Assembly: GCA_022779285.1 (NCBI GenBank)
Contig: JALFST010000020.1
Span: 30,789 to 94,788 of the forward strand
Direction of reading: 5' to 3'
Length of the DNA stretch: 64,000 nt
Source of the DNA: Peptoniphilaceae bacterium
GTDB taxonomy: Bacteria > Bacillota > Clostridia > Tissierellales > Peptoniphilaceae
In this document: in pieces, positions 54,841 to 64,000 of the stretch
Layout: each line of letters begins with the position of its first letter
Position numbering within the stretch: position 1 is the first letter of the stretch
Translations under genes and position numbers: made by a program
Notes under the pieces: generated by a model
Database searches by the model: none
The model's input: the letters and a program-made list of their open reading frames with translations, nothing else
Told to the model about the DNA's origin: nothing

Positions 54841-57709
54841 TCTCTTCTCCGATCCTCAGCTGCTCGGCCTCTTCCCGAACCTCTCGATCTCTCTTCAATA
54901 TAGGCGCAAGATACTGGCCTGTATATGATCCTTCAATTTGACTCACTTCCTCGGGAGTTCCTTCTGCGACAACGGTTCCTCCGTTGTCCCCGCCTTCGGG
55001 ACCTAAATCAATGATATGATCCGCCTCTTTGATGACATCCAGATTGTGCTCAATCACAACAATGGTGTTGCCCTGATCAATGAGCTGTTGAAATACCTGA
55101 TTGAGTTTTTCGATATCCGCCACATGCAGTCCCGTTGTCGGCTCATCCAAAATATAGATTGTTTTTCCCGTGGAGATCTTGCCGAGCTCGGCTGCAAGCT
55201 TGACACGCTGGGCCTCTCCGCCGGAAAGCTCAGTAGAAGGCTGACCGATCTTCAGATATCCCAATCCCACATCTACCAGTGTCTGTAATTTTCTGCGAAT
55301 TCCCGTGTGATTGGCAAAGAAATCCAGCCCCTCTTCAATCGTCATCTCCAGCACATCGGCAATCGTCTTTCCCTTATAGTGAACCTGCAGGGTTTCACGG
55401 TTATATCGCGCTCCATGGCATACCTCACAAGGCACGTAGACATCCGGGAGAAAATGCATTTCCACCTTGATCGTCCCGTCTCCTTGACATGCTTCACAGC
55501 GTCCTCCCTTAACATTGAAGGAAAAACGGCCCTTTTCATAGCCGCGCATTTTCGCTTCATTGGTGGAAGCAAATACATCGCGTATCAGATCAAAGACCTT
55601 GGTATAGGTAGCAGGGTTCGAGCGCGGTGTACGTCCGATCGGGGACTGATCGATTTCAATCACTTTATCCAGCTGCTCCAAGCCCTGGATGCTTTTGTAT
55701 TTTCCGGGACGCAGACGAGCCCGATTGAGGCGATTTGCTAAGACCTTATAGAGGATCCCGTCGACAAAGGAGCTTTTTCCCGATCCCGATACACCTGTGA
55801 TACAAGTCAGAACTCCCAACGGAATCGAAATGTCCACGTTTTTCAGATTGTTTTCATAACATCCCAGAACGCGAATCCAGCCCTTGGCCTTTCTCCGCGC
55901 AGTCGGTACCGGAATAAAGCGTCTGTGCGAGAGAAAATCTCCGGTAATGGAGCCATTCGTATGAATGATATCCTCATAGGTGCCCTGAGCAACAACCCTT
56001 CCGCCACGTGTGCCTGCGCCGGGGCCGATATCGACAATCCAGTCGGCGGCACGCATGGTATCTTCATCATGCTCTACCACAATCAGCGTATTGCCAAGAT
56101 CCCGCAGTCCCTTCAGTGCAGCCAGCAATCGGTCATTGTCCCGCTGATGCAGGCCGATCGACGGTTCATCCAAAACATAAATCACGCCGACCAGTCCGGA
56201 GCCGATCTGCGTGGCTAAACGAATGCGCTGGGACTCTCCGCCGGACAGGGTCGCTGCGTATCGATCCAAGGTGAGATACTCCAGACCGACATTCTCCAGG
56301 AAATGCAAGCGAGCATTGACCTCCTTAAGAATGGGTCTTGCAATTATGGATTCCGATTCCGTGAAGTGCAAGCCTTCCAGCCAATGCAACGCCTGATGGA
56401 TGCTCATACGAGACAATTGCGCAATATTCTTGTCTCCGATATAAATTGCGAGAGCCTCCGGCTTCAGGCGATCCCCATGACAGGTTTCACAAACATTTTC
56501 CGCCATAAAATCTCGGATGCGATCCTGCATCGCATCGGAAGCCGTCTGCCGATAACGACGTTCCAAATTCGGAATGACGCCCTCCCACGTGTCATAAAAT
56601 GTTTTCAATCCGGAAAAATGCGAATCAAAATCAAAGCGCAGCTTTTGATTGCCGGTTCCAAACAAAATCGCATCCATCATCTCCTGCGGAGCCTCGCCGA
56701 TCGGGCGATCGGTCGGAAAATGATACATACGTGCAATGGCATGAATCATTTCATAATAATAGGTTCCCTTGGCGCTGGTGGCAAAGGGTGCAATGGCTCC
56801 GTCGTCAATCGACAGATCCGGATTGGGCACGCATAAATTAGCATCCACTCTTGTGTGATAACCGATCCCGTTGCAATCCGGACAAGCGCCCTGCGGACTG
56901 TTGAAAGAAAGCAAGCGCGGCTCAATTTCTTCAATTGTCATATGACCATTGGGACACGCCAGCTTCGTCGAAAAGGTGTGAAGCTCGCCATCTACGATCT
57001 GCACGGAAATCGTACCGTTGGTCTGAGCAAGCGCCGTCTCCAGGGATGCGGTCAATCTGGATTCCAGCCCATTCCGAACCACTAAGCGATCCACGACAAT
57101 GGAAATATCGTGCTTCGTGTTTTTTTCCAGCTTCGGCACATCTGCCAGCTCATATTGCTCTCCATCCGCAATAACGCGTGTAAAACCCTGACGTTCCAGG
57201 TTTTTCAAAAGCTTCTCGTGCATTCCTTTTTTTGCGCGTACTACAGGAGCTAAGATCAAAATGCGGGTTTTTTCCGGCCATTCCATGATTTCATCCACGA
57301 TCTGATCAACGGCCACGGCTCGAATCGGTTCCCCGCATACCGGACAAACGGCATGCCCCACTTTCGCATAAAGCAGGCGCAAATAATCATGAATCTCCGT
57401 CACCGTTCCCACCGTAGAGCGCGGATTGCGATTGGTCGTTTTTTGATCAATCGAAATAGCCGGGGAAAGCCCCTCTACAACGTCGACATCCGGTTTTTCC
57501 ATCTGACCTAAAAACATTCGAGCGTAGCTCGATAAGCTCTCCACATATCGCCGCTGTCCCTCGGCATAAATCGTGTCAAATGCCAACGAGCTTTTTCCGG
57601 AGCCCGACAATCCCGTAAGAACAATCAGTTGATTTCTTGGTAATGTTAAACTGACATTTTTTAAATTATTTACCCGCGCGCCGCGGATGACAATATTTTC
57701 CAGCGTCAT
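54830..57709 (-). CDS. uvrA: Excinuclease ABC subunit A
   Basis: A protein of 959 residues. Two ABC ATPase halves are visible: Walker A GLSGSGKSSLAFDTIYAEG and GVSGSGKSSFVDGILYKVL, signatures LSGGESQRIRLA and LSGGEAQRVKLA, and zinc modules CPVCGEPIRA and CEACQGDG..CEVCHGARY. It finds bulky DNA lesions and loads UvrB. The start follows TAGGAGAGATT. The promoter carries a LexA-box-like site. uvrB is also in this window, but at 60.7-62.7 kb in another unit. Confidence 0.99.
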   Translation of the reverse strand: MTLENIVIRGARVNNLKNVSLTLPRNQLIVLTGLSGSGKSSLAFDTIYAEGQRRYVESLSSYARMFLGQMEKPDVDVVEGLSPAISIDQKTTNRNPRSTVGTVTEIHDYLRLLYAKVGHAVCPVCGEPIRAVAVDQIVDEIMEWPEKTRILILAPVVRAKKGMHEKLLKNLERQGFTRVIADGEQYELADVPKLEKNTKHDISIVVDRLVVRNGLESRLTASLETALAQTNGTISVQIVDGELHTFSTKLACPNGHMTIEEIEPRLLSFNSPQGACPDCNGIGYHTRVDANLCVPNPDLSIDDGAIAPFATSAKGTYYYEMIHAIARMYHFPTDRPIGEAPQEMMDAILFGTGNQKLRFDFDSHFSGLKTFYDTWEGVIPNLERRYRQTASDAMQDRIRDFMAENVCETCHGDRLKPEALAIYIGDKNIAQLSRMSIHQALHWLEGLHFTESESIIARPILKEVNARLHFLENVGLEYLTLDRYAATLSGGESQRIRLATQIGSGLVGVIYVLDEPSIGLHQRDNDRLLAALKGLRDLGNTLIVVEHDEDTMRAADWIVDIGPGAGTRGGRVVAQGTYEDIIHTNGSITGDFLSHRRFIPVPTARRKAKGWIRVLGCYENNLKNVDISIPLGVLTCITGVSGSGKSSFVDGILYKVLANRLNRARLRPGKYKSIQGLEQLDKVIEIDQSPIGRTPRSNPATYTKVFDLIRDVFASTNEAKMRGYEKGRFSFNVKGGRCEACQGDGTIKVEMHFLPDVYVPCEVCHGARYNRETLQVHYKGKTIADVLEMTIEEGLDFFANHTGIRRKLQTLVDVGLGYLKIGQPSTELSGGEAQRVKLAAELGKISTGKTIYILDEPTTGLHVADIEKLNQVFQQLIDQGNTIVVIEHNLDVIKEADHIIDLGPEGGDNGGTVVAEGTPEEVSQIEGSYTGQYLAPILKRDREVREEAEQLRIGEENAE

Positions 57710-57744
57710 AATCTCTCCTAAAATTCAGCTTTTTTTCCTTGCCT

Positions 57745-57778
57745 ATCTTATCATACCCTAAAAAGAAAACAATTGTTC
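57745..57778 (-). promoter_or_regulatory. uvrA promoter with LexA-box-like operator
   Basis: Minus strand TTGTTT (57767-57772), 16-base spacer, TAAGAT (57745-57750). Overlapping the -35 is GAACAATTGTTT (57767-57778), one base off GAAC-N4-GTTC. SOS control of uvrA is expected from other bacteria. Confidence 0.7.
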
Positions 57779-57824
57779 TTTTTCCGGAAGCGTCCCATTG
57801 GATAGCCGGATGAATCCCCGGCAT

Positions 57825-57853
57825 TTGATAAATCATTAACGCCATGGTATTCT
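57825..57853 (+). promoter_or_regulatory. Promoter of the flavoprotein gene
   Basis: TTGATA, 17-base spacer, TATTCT, about 40 bases before the ATG. Confidence 0.65.
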
Positions 57854-57898
57854 ATTTTCGGACAAATTCTGTTCACATATTAAAATACGGAGGTTATT

Positions 57899-59788
57899 AT
57901 GAAGAAAAAATTGACACTGTTCTCCCTTGCCATGGCGCTCGTTCTGACCGCATGTGGCAGCCAGAACAACGGTGGAGCTTCCACTTCATCGGGTGCCGAG
58001 AGCTTCAAAGGCGGTACTTACAAAGCAACGGCAGAGGGATACAATAAAAGCACCCCGATCGAGATCGCGGTCACCTATGCCGACGATAAATCCATCGAAA
58101 AGGTGGAGGTTGTTAAGCAGGAAGAAACCGATGCGATCGGAGGGGCAGCTCTCGAAAAGCTTCCCCAAATGCTGGTGGATTCCCAAAATGTCAACATGGA
58201 CGGAATTTCCGGCGCCACATTCAGCAGCAACGCTTTCTTCACGGCCGTGAAGGACACCATGAAGCAAGCCGGCGTGAAGGAGGAAGACTTAAAGCCTGCA
58301 AAATCCGGAACCAATGACAAAAAGGAATATGATGTGGATGTTGTCGTTGTCGGTGCCGGCGGTGCCGGATTGACCGCTGCCATCGAAGCAAAATCCGCCG
58401 GCGCAAATGTGCTGCTTTTAGAAAAAGAAGCCTTGAGCGGCGGAAACACCGTAAAGGCAACCGGCGGTATGAATGCGGCAAAGACACCCTATCAGGATGC
58501 GAACAAGTTCAGCGAAGCGGAAGAAACCGCAATCCGCAAACAGATTGCCACTGCCAAAGAGAAATATCCGGATTTAGCAGAGCTTGCAAATACGGTGGAA
58601 AAGCAGCTGGATGAGTATCTTGCAAATCCTCAGGGATATTTTGATTCCGTTGAGCTTTTCATGCTCGACACGATGGTCGGTGGAAAGGGAATCAACAACC
58701 CTGAGCTCGTCAAGACTCTTGTGGATAACTCTGCCGCTACAATTGAATGGCTTAAGGAAAACGGCATGACCTTGGAGTCTGTCGGCAGCTTCGGCGGCGC
58801 CAGCGTAAAGCGTATTCATCGTCCTGTTGGCGAAGACGGCAAAACGGTTGCTGTCGGATCCTACCTGGTGCCCAAGCTGACCAAGCTTGCGAAGGAGAAG
58901 GGTGTAGAAATTCTTTACAGTACACCGGCAACGGAGCTGATTCAGGAAAACGGTAAGGTTGCCGGAGTCAAGGCCGGGGATATCACGGTTCATGCAAAAT
59001 CTGTCGTGCTTGCAACCGGCGGATTTGGCGCCGATCTGGAACGTGTCGTATCCTATAAGAAAGATCTCAAGGGCTTCGTAACCACAAATGCCCCGGGAGC
59101 GACCGGTGACGGAATCGACATGGCGACCAAAGCAGGCGCTGCCACCGTGGATATGGATCAGATCCAAATTCATCCGACGGTTGAGCAGAGCACCGCCTCC
59201 CTGATTACCGAGGGGGTTCGCGGCGACGGCGCTATCCTGGTCAACCAGGAGGGCGTTCGTTTCACGAATGAGGTCAGCACGCGCGATGTCGTCAGCGCTG
59301 CCGAAATCGCTCAGCCCGGCGGATATGCATACCTGATTTTCGACCAGGCCATGGCTGATAAATCTGCACCGTTAAGCGGATATATCAAAAAAGGATTTAC
59401 AACGGCCGGGGAGACCTACGAAGAGCTGGCAAAAACCATCGATGTGGATCCCGCAACCCTGACAAAGACCATGGAAACCTGGAACGGCTATGTGGAAGCA
59501 AAAAAGGATCCCGATTTTGACCGCACCTCTTTCACGGAACCTCTCAGCAAGGCTCCTTTCTACGCAATCAAACTTTCCCCGGGAATCCACCATACCATGG
59601 GCGGTCTTGTGATCAATACGGCCTCCCAGGTATTAAATGAAAGCAGTGAGCCCATTTCCGGACTCTATGCTGCCGGCGAGGTGACAGGCGGAGTGCATGG
59701 TGCAAACCGTTTGGGCGGAAATGCCGTTGCCGATATCTTGATTTTCGGGCGTATTGCAGGACAAAATGCCGCAAAAAACGCAAAATAA
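57899..59788 (+). CDS. Exported flavocytochrome-c-like reductase lipoprotein (FMN-binding plus FAD domain)
   Basis: A protein of 629 residues. A signal peptide with lipobox LTAC (C19) should anchor it outside the cell membrane. Residues 35-125 form an FMN-binding domain with the flavin-attachment motif DGISGATFSS (101-110), where ApbE-type transferases link FMN to Thr. From about 144 (DVVVVGAGGAGLTAAIEAKS) it has the FAD domain of fumarate/urocanate-type reductases, with VLATGGFG and a C-terminal GLYAAGEVTGGVHGANRLGG. There are no haem motifs, so electrons probably come through flavins. Fumarate, urocanate or a related acid may be the acceptor. The start follows GGAGGTTATT. Confidence 0.88.
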   Translation: MKKKLTLFSLAMALVLTACGSQNNGGASTSSGAESFKGGTYKATAEGYNKSTPIEIAVTYADDKSIEKVEVVKQEETDAIGGAALEKLPQMLVDSQNVNMDGISGATFSSNAFFTAVKDTMKQAGVKEEDLKPAKSGTNDKKEYDVDVVVVGAGGAGLTAAIEAKSAGANVLLLEKEALSGGNTVKATGGMNAAKTPYQDANKFSEAEETAIRKQIATAKEKYPDLAELANTVEKQLDEYLANPQGYFDSVELFMLDTMVGGKGINNPELVKTLVDNSAATIEWLKENGMTLESVGSFGGASVKRIHRPVGEDGKTVAVGSYLVPKLTKLAKEKGVEILYSTPATELIQENGKVAGVKAGDITVHAKSVVLATGGFGADLERVVSYKKDLKGFVTTNAPGATGDGIDMATKAGAATVDMDQIQIHPTVEQSTASLITEGVRGDGAILVNQEGVRFTNEVSTRDVVSAAEIAQPGGYAYLIFDQAMADKSAPLSGYIKKGFTTAGETYEELAKTIDVDPATLTKTMETWNGYVEAKKDPDFDRTSFTEPLSKAPFYAIKLSPGIHHTMGGLVINTASQVLNESSEPISGLYAAGEVTGGVHGANRLGGNAVADILIFGRIAGQNAAKNAK

Positions 59789-59807
59789 GATATAATAGCA
59801 TTGTCGT

Positions 59808-59845
59808 GAGAGTGGCGGGAGCTCTTTCCCGTCACTCTTTTTTTA
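59808..59845 (+). terminator. Terminator of the flavoprotein gene
   Basis: AGAGTG.CGGG / CCCGTCACTCT stem with an eight-base loop followed by seven T, 20 bases after the stop codon. Confidence 0.85.
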
Positions 59846-59881
59846 CACATCGATCCAAGGAAGTCTATAGAGGAGGATTTC

Positions 59882-60595
59882 ATGGCCTTGTTTTTTCGAC
59901 ATGCCGCTGATCCCAGTGCAAATATTCCGATGCTTTGGGCAAGACTCGCACTGATTCTCTCCGGCATACTTGCTTACCAGTTTCGAAACAAACGGCATTT
60001 ATTACCGATTTGCCTTTGGACAGGAATTCTGATGCAATTGACCATGTTTATTTGGTACGCCGGAGATCCGACGATCTTTCTGACGGAGGGACTTCCCCTC
60101 TTTCACTGCCGATTGGCGACAATATTGATTTTTATCGGATACTATGCAAAATGGCAAAAAACCACAAAATTTTATGCGTGGCTGGGTCTGATCGGTGCTA
60201 TCATTGCATTCTCTTTTCCCGATCCATCTCCATTCCGCTGGCCGCACGTAACCAATATCACCTATGTTCTCGGTCATCTTGCCCTGATCATGTCCTGTGT
60301 GATTCTCATTGCGAAAAGCTCCGTTACACTGTCAACGAAGGACGTGTTAAAATTCGTCCTGACAATGAATATCGCCCTTTCGATCGTTAACATTATCATT
60401 CATAACGCGAATTACGGATATTTACGCTATCTTCCCGATGCGCTTCCGCTTCCCATTCATGGAATTGTACTCTTTTCGCTTGTCACCATTCTCATGACGA
60501 TAGCGGTTCGCTTCGTAGAATATCAATATCAGGCATGGAAGAAAAAAGCTGCGGCTCGAACATGCGCCGGACAATACTCAGACAATATGGAATAA
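59882..60595 (+). CDS. TIGR02206/YwaF-like integral membrane protein
   Basis: A protein of 237 residues with about seven membrane helices. EGLPLFHCRLATILIFIGYY and WPHVTNITYVLGHLALIMSC hold the conserved His residues of the TIGR02206 (YwaF) family, distantly related to TMEM164-type acyltransferases. The function in bacteria is not known. The start follows GAGGAGGATTTC. It lies after a terminator, so it probably has its own transcription; no clear promoter is seen in the 36-base gap. Confidence 0.82.
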   Translation: MALFFRHAADPSANIPMLWARLALILSGILAYQFRNKRHLLPICLWTGILMQLTMFIWYAGDPTIFLTEGLPLFHCRLATILIFIGYYAKWQKTTKFYAWLGLIGAIIAFSFPDPSPFRWPHVTNITYVLGHLALIMSCVILIAKSSVTLSTKDVLKFVLTMNIALSIVNIIIHNANYGYLRYLPDALPLPIHGIVLFSLVTILMTIAVRFVEYQYQAWKKKAAARTCAGQYSDNME

Positions 60596-60600
60596 ACAGA

Positions 60601-60631
60601 CCAAAAAAAAGAGCCCTCAGGCTCTTTTTTT
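60601..60631. terminator. Bidirectional terminator between convergent genes
   Basis: GAGCC-CTCA-GGCTC stem (60611-60624) flanked by eight A and seven T. It serves both the YwaF-like gene and uvrB. Confidence 0.88.
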
Positions 60632-60657
60632 AACGGCAGCTTTCCTTTCGAGAAAAG

Positions 60658-62655
60658 CTACAGAATGCCATATTCTTTTTTCATATCACGAATGGCATCA
60701 CGAATACCGGCCGCCCGTTCAAAATCCAACTCCTCTGCCGCCTTGCGCATTTCGATGTCCATACTCGTCAGAAGAGCCCGGATATCCTCCATGGTAAATT
60801 CCTCCCTGGACTCTCCTTCAGGCAATTCAGGAACATATGCCTTGCTCTCCTCCGCAGCGATTTCTGTGGATATCACAGCTCTCACCTCTTTTACAATGGA
60901 TTTCGGTGTAATGCCGTGGTCCTCATTATATTTCTGCTGAATTGCACGGCGTCTTTCCGTTTCTTCCATCGCAAAACGCATGGAACTCGTAACGATATCT
61001 CCGTACAAAATCACCCTGCCGTTCACATTGCGCGCCGCACGCCCAATTGTCTGAATCAATGAGGTCTCTGAACGTAAGAAGCCTTCCTTATCGGCATCCA
61101 GGATGGCGATACAGGATACCTCCGGAATATCCAGCCCTTCACGAAGCAGATTGATGCCTACCAGCACATCGTATTTTCCCATACGAAGATCACGAATAAT
61201 TTCCATACGTTCCATAGTAACCACATCAGAGTGCAAATACACGGCCTTGATATCCGCTTCCTCAAGATATTTTGTCAGATCCTCCGCCATCTTTTTGGTC
61301 AGCGTGGTGATCAGAACGCGCTCTCCTCGCTCAATTGTGCGATGAATTTCTCCCATCAGATCATCGATTTGATGTTTCGTGGGACGCACCTCTACGATCG
61401 GATCCAAAAGTCCCGTCGGACGTATGATTTGTTCCACCTCCTGCGTGGCATGTTCCCTTTCATAAGGCCCCGGTGTAGCGGATACAAAGATCGCCTGGGG
61501 TATGAGCTTCTCGAATTCCGAAAATTTTAACGGCCGGTTGTCCAGAGCGGACGGCAGACGAAATCCATAATCCACAAGGTTTTGCTTACGCGCAAAGTCA
61601 CCGTTGTACATGGCTCGCACCTGCGGTATGGTTTGATGGCTTTCATCGATCATGAGTAAAAAATCGTCCGGAAAATAGTCCAATAATGTCATGGGACGGG
61701 AGCCCGGCTTGCGTCCGCTGATATGACGCGAATAGTTCTCGATTCCGGAGCAGAACCCCACCTCTCTCAGCATTTCCAAATCGTAGAGCGTGCGCTGCTC
61801 CAGACGCTGCGCTTCGACTAATTTATTTTGCGCACGAAGCTCTGCAAGCCGATCTGCAAGCTCCTCTCCGATGCTTACAATGGCTCTCTCCATTTTTTCC
61901 GGAGTGGTCGCATAGTGCGAGGCCGGAAAAACATAAGCAAAGCTTCGGCCGCGTATGATTTCACCTGTCAGCGCATCAATTTCCACAATACGATCGATTT
62001 CATCTCCAAAAAATTCTACACGAATGGCCTCTTCATTGGATGCCGCCGGAAAAATATCGACAATATCTCCGCGCACGCGAAAGGTGCCGCGCTGAAACGC
62101 CACATCATTGCGCACATACTGATCCGCCACCAGACGTCTCAGGAGATCGTCGCGATCCATTTCCATTCCGGGCCGCAGGGAAATCGCAAGTTTTTTATAA
62201 TCTTCCGGATCTCCTAAACCGTAAATACAGGAAACGGAGGCCACAATAATGACATCCCTTCGTTCAAAAAGAGACATGGTTGCTGAATGGCGCAGCTTAT
62301 CGATTTCGTCATTGATCGAGGAATCCTTCGCAATATACGTATCGGTCGCCGCTACGTATGCCTCAGGCTGATAATAATCATAGTAGGACACAAAGTATTC
62401 CACGGCATTTTCGGGAAAAAACTCCCGAAACTCTGAACAGAGCTGAGAAGCCAACGTCTTATTATGTGCAAGGATGAGCGTTGGCCTCTGAACCCTTTGA
62501 ATAATATTGGCCATGGTGAAGGTTTTTCCCGATCCGGTGACACCATGCAGAGTTTGATATCGATCTCCACGCTGAATTCCCTTCACCAATGTATCAATCG
62601 CCTCCGGCTGATCGCCCGTCGGTGAAAAGGGGGCATGGATTTGAAAATCAGTCAA
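60658..62655 (-). CDS. uvrB: Excinuclease ABC subunit B
   Basis: A protein of 665 residues. Walker [19 protein letters not shown], the beta-hairpin [11 protein letters not shown], helicase motif [20 protein letters not shown] and the C-terminal UVR motif ([20 protein letters not shown]) are all present. UvrB receives DNA from UvrA and recruits UvrC. The start is a TTG at 62655 with GAGGTG seven bases upstream; it overlaps the ctpA stop codon by eight bases. uvrC is not in the window. Confidence 0.98.
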   Translation of the reverse strand: MTDFQIHAPFSPTGDQPEAIDTLVKGIQRGDRYQTLHGVTGSGKTFTMANIIQRVQRPTLILAHNKTLASQLCSEFREFFPENAVEYFVSYYDYYQPEAYVAATDTYIAKDSSINDEIDKLRHSATMSLFERRDVIIVASVSCIYGLGDPEDYKKLAISLRPGMEMDRDDLLRRLVADQYVRNDVAFQRGTFRVRGDIVDIFPAASNEEAIRVEFFGDEIDRIVEIDALTGEIIRGRSFAYVFPASHYATTPEKMERAIVSIGEELADRLAELRAQNKLVEAQRLEQRTLYDLEMLREVGFCSGIENYSRHISGRKPGSRPMTLLDYFPDDFLLMIDESHQTIPQVRAMYNGDFARKQNLVDYGFRLPSALDNRPLKFSEFEKLIPQAIFVSATPGPYEREHATQEVEQIIRPTGLLDPIVEVRPTKHQIDDLMGEIHRTIERGERVLITTLTKKMAEDLTKYLEEADIKAVYLHSDVVTMERMEIIRDLRMGKYDVLVGINLLREGLDIPEVSCIAILDADKEGFLRSETSLIQTIGRAARNVNGRVILYGDIVTSSMRFAMEETERRRAIQQKYNEDHGITPKSIVKEVRAVISTEIAAEESKAYVPELPEGESREEFTMEDIRALLTSMDIEMRKAAEELDFERAAGIRDAIRDMKKEYGIL

Positions 62656-63859
62656 TCGCCTTCACCTCTTCTATTGCTTTTTCTAACTGATTATCCTGAT
62701 CCAGGGCCTCCGGGCCGATTGCCTTCGCATCCTTGTTCAGCTCGACGGACACATCCGGTTCAATGCCTTTTTTATGAATCTTTTCTCCATTCGGAGTCAG
62801 ATACTCCGCCATGGTGAGCTTGAAGCCGCCTTGCTCTCCATTGGCTCCCAACGGATAGATGCGCTGTACAATGCCCTTGCCATAGGATTTAACACCGACA
62901 GATTTGGCGCGGTTGTGGTCGCGCAAAGCTCCCATCAAAATCTCGGAAGCGGATGCGCTGCCGTTATTGATCAAAACAACCATGGGAATCGGATCATTCT
63001 CTGCATCCGAGCTGCTCACCTCTTCCTTGCCCTTTTTGTCCACGGTGGTGACAATTTTGCCTTCGCCAAGAAGATAGTCCGCAACTTCCTCGCTTGTTGT
63101 GATCAATCCTCCCGGATTGTTGCGCAAATCCAAAACAATGCGCTGCGCTCCCTGCTTCTCCAGCTCTTGAATTTGCTCCTTAAATTGCGCAGCCGTTTCC
63201 TCCGCAAATTCGGAAATACGAATATATCCTACATTGTCCTGCATCATTTTCGAGGTTACGGACGCAACATTGATCTCTGCACGCTTGATCGTATAATCCT
63301 TTGTTTCCACGGTATCGCCGTCCTGTCTGCGCACGGTGACGGTGACCTCCGTTCCGATTTTGCCGCGCATATGATCCGTCGCTTCCTGCAATTGATCTGC
63401 TGTATATTCCACCGCATCCACGGCTAAAATCTTATCCCCTGTTTTCAGGCCCGCTTGCGCAGCCGGCGTATCATCGATCGCGGAAACGACCGTAATTAAT
63501 CCATCCTCACCCGCAGAAATCACGAGACCCACACCTGCAAAATGTCCCGATGTGTCCTCCATCAATCGCTTGTATTCCTCCGGCGTATAGTAAACGGAAT
63601 ACGGATCCTTCAGCCCTTCAAAAAGGCCTTTATAGATGCCGTTTTCCAAATCGGTCTTATTGACGTCAAACAGAAAATCCTGATCGATTACCGACTTATA
63701 CGCTTCAATATTTTGGAGAATTCGTTTTTCCTCCGCGACATCCCCTTCATCCGCAGCTCCGGATGGGGATAGCTGAGAATTGGTGCCAAGGAAAAATCCC
63801 CCCACGCCGACGCCGAACAAAAGAAGCAGCATCATCATCGCTTTTGTTACATTTTTCAT
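62648..63859 (-). CDS. C-terminal processing peptidase (S41 family)
   Basis: A protein of 403 residues. An N-terminal membrane anchor (about 7-27) is followed by a helical part, a PDZ domain (about 110-190, [29 protein letters not shown]), and the S41 peptidase with the nucleophile in [17 protein letters not shown] and the lysine in [10 protein letters not shown]. It trims or degrades secreted proteins outside the membrane. AAAGGAGTAAGAT precedes the ATG. It is coupled to uvrB, a pairing seen in many Firmicutes. Confidence 0.93.
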   Translation of the reverse strand: MKNVTKAMMMLLLLFGVGVGGFFLGTNSQLSPSGAADEGDVAEEKRILQNIEAYKSVIDQDFLFDVNKTDLENGIYKGLFEGLKDPYSVYYTPEEYKRLMEDTSGHFAGVGLVISAGEDGLITVVSAIDDTPAAQAGLKTGDKILAVDAVEYTADQLQEATDHMRGKIGTEVTVTVRRQDGDTVETKDYTIKRAEINVASVTSKMMQDNVGYIRISEFAEETAAQFKEQIQELEKQGAQRIVLDLRNNPGGLITTSEEVADYLLGEGKIVTTVDKKGKEEVSSSDAENDPIPMVVLINNGSASASEILMGALRDHNRAKSVGVKSYGKGIVQRIYPLGANGEQGGFKLTMAEYLTPNGEKIHKKGIEPDVSVELNKDAKAIGPEALDQDNQLEKAIEEVKAID

Positions 63860-63898
63860 ATCTTACTCCTTTATGGAATTTCTTTTTTGAATATTTTT

Positions 63899-63925
63899 AT
63901 TATATCATAGCACTTTCGTTATCAA
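63899..63925 (-). promoter_or_regulatory. Possible promoter of ctpA-uvrB
   Basis: Minus strand TTGATA, 15-base spacer, TATAAT. The spacer is short, so this is tentative. Sequence right of 63925 may belong to the end of another gene but is too short to judge. Confidence 0.45.
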
Positions 63926-64000
63926 GAGCTGTCCTGCATGCTTTCCTCGATTTCCGGCAGCTACGATTTTGACGAAGGACGCCGCAGGCATTATTATTAT

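Overview
The window looks like one contiguous piece of chromosome from an obligately anaerobic Firmicute. The family is an inference; Clostridia/Tissierellia, perhaps a Peptoniphilaceae-like lineage of medium GC, fits best. The sequence evidence is glyQ/glyS two-subunit glycyl-tRNA synthetase, HrcA/CIRCE, a LexA with Gram-positive-type boxes, anaerobic NrdD/NrdG with NrdR boxes, superoxide reductase, a ferredoxin-dependent 2-oxoacid oxidoreductase, and a phoH-ybeY-era-recO-glyQS-dnaG-rpoD gene string. I see no tRNA or rRNA genes, CRISPR array, prophage or intact insertion sequence. Most genes lie on the minus strand.

Layout. 0-5 kb: end of an MMPL transporter, a DUF308 membrane protein, metK translationally coupled to a radical SAM gene, and an Xre-TetR regulator pair. 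4.8-7.3 kb: rpsI/rplM, an anchored unknown protein and the RNase P RNA. 7.3-20.1 kb: ten minus-strand genes with short gaps or overlaps (phoH, a fused ybeY-era, recO, glyQ, glyS, dgt-like, dnaG, rpoD, trmK, nif3-like), apparently read from one promoter. 20-29 kb: MaoC-like hydratase, superoxide reductase, lexA, folC, a DUF1002 protein, nrdD/nrdG, nagA and rpsU. 29-37.2 kb: the heat-shock operon hrcA-grpE-dnaK-dnaJ-prmA-mtaB-HIT protein, plus a lipoprotein. 37.2-42.5 kb: an energy operon encoding a P-loop ATPase, a four-subunit 2-oxoacid:ferredoxin oxidoreductase, a ferritin-like protein and a CoA-transferase. 42.5-45.5 kb: divergent cstA locus. 45.5-46.2 kb: gene debris between two long hairpins. 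46.2-53.7 kb: a YheO-type regulator and the F-type ATP synthase operon. 53.7-64 kb: CBS protein, tadA, uvrA, an exported flavocytochrome-c-like flavoprotein, a TIGR02206-like membrane protein, uvrB and ctpA.

The most unusual observation is in the ATP synthase operon. There is no separate delta gene; instead the C-terminal domain of delta is fused to the N-terminus of alpha, and the c subunit carries a signal-peptide-like leader and an acidic linker. YbeY and Era, which act in the same ribosome maturation pathway, are fused in one protein. RpoD carries an insertion of about 280 residues between regions 1.2 and 2. Two regulons can be read from DNA sites: LexA-like boxes at lexA and uvrA, and a pair of NrdR-like boxes upstream of nrdD.
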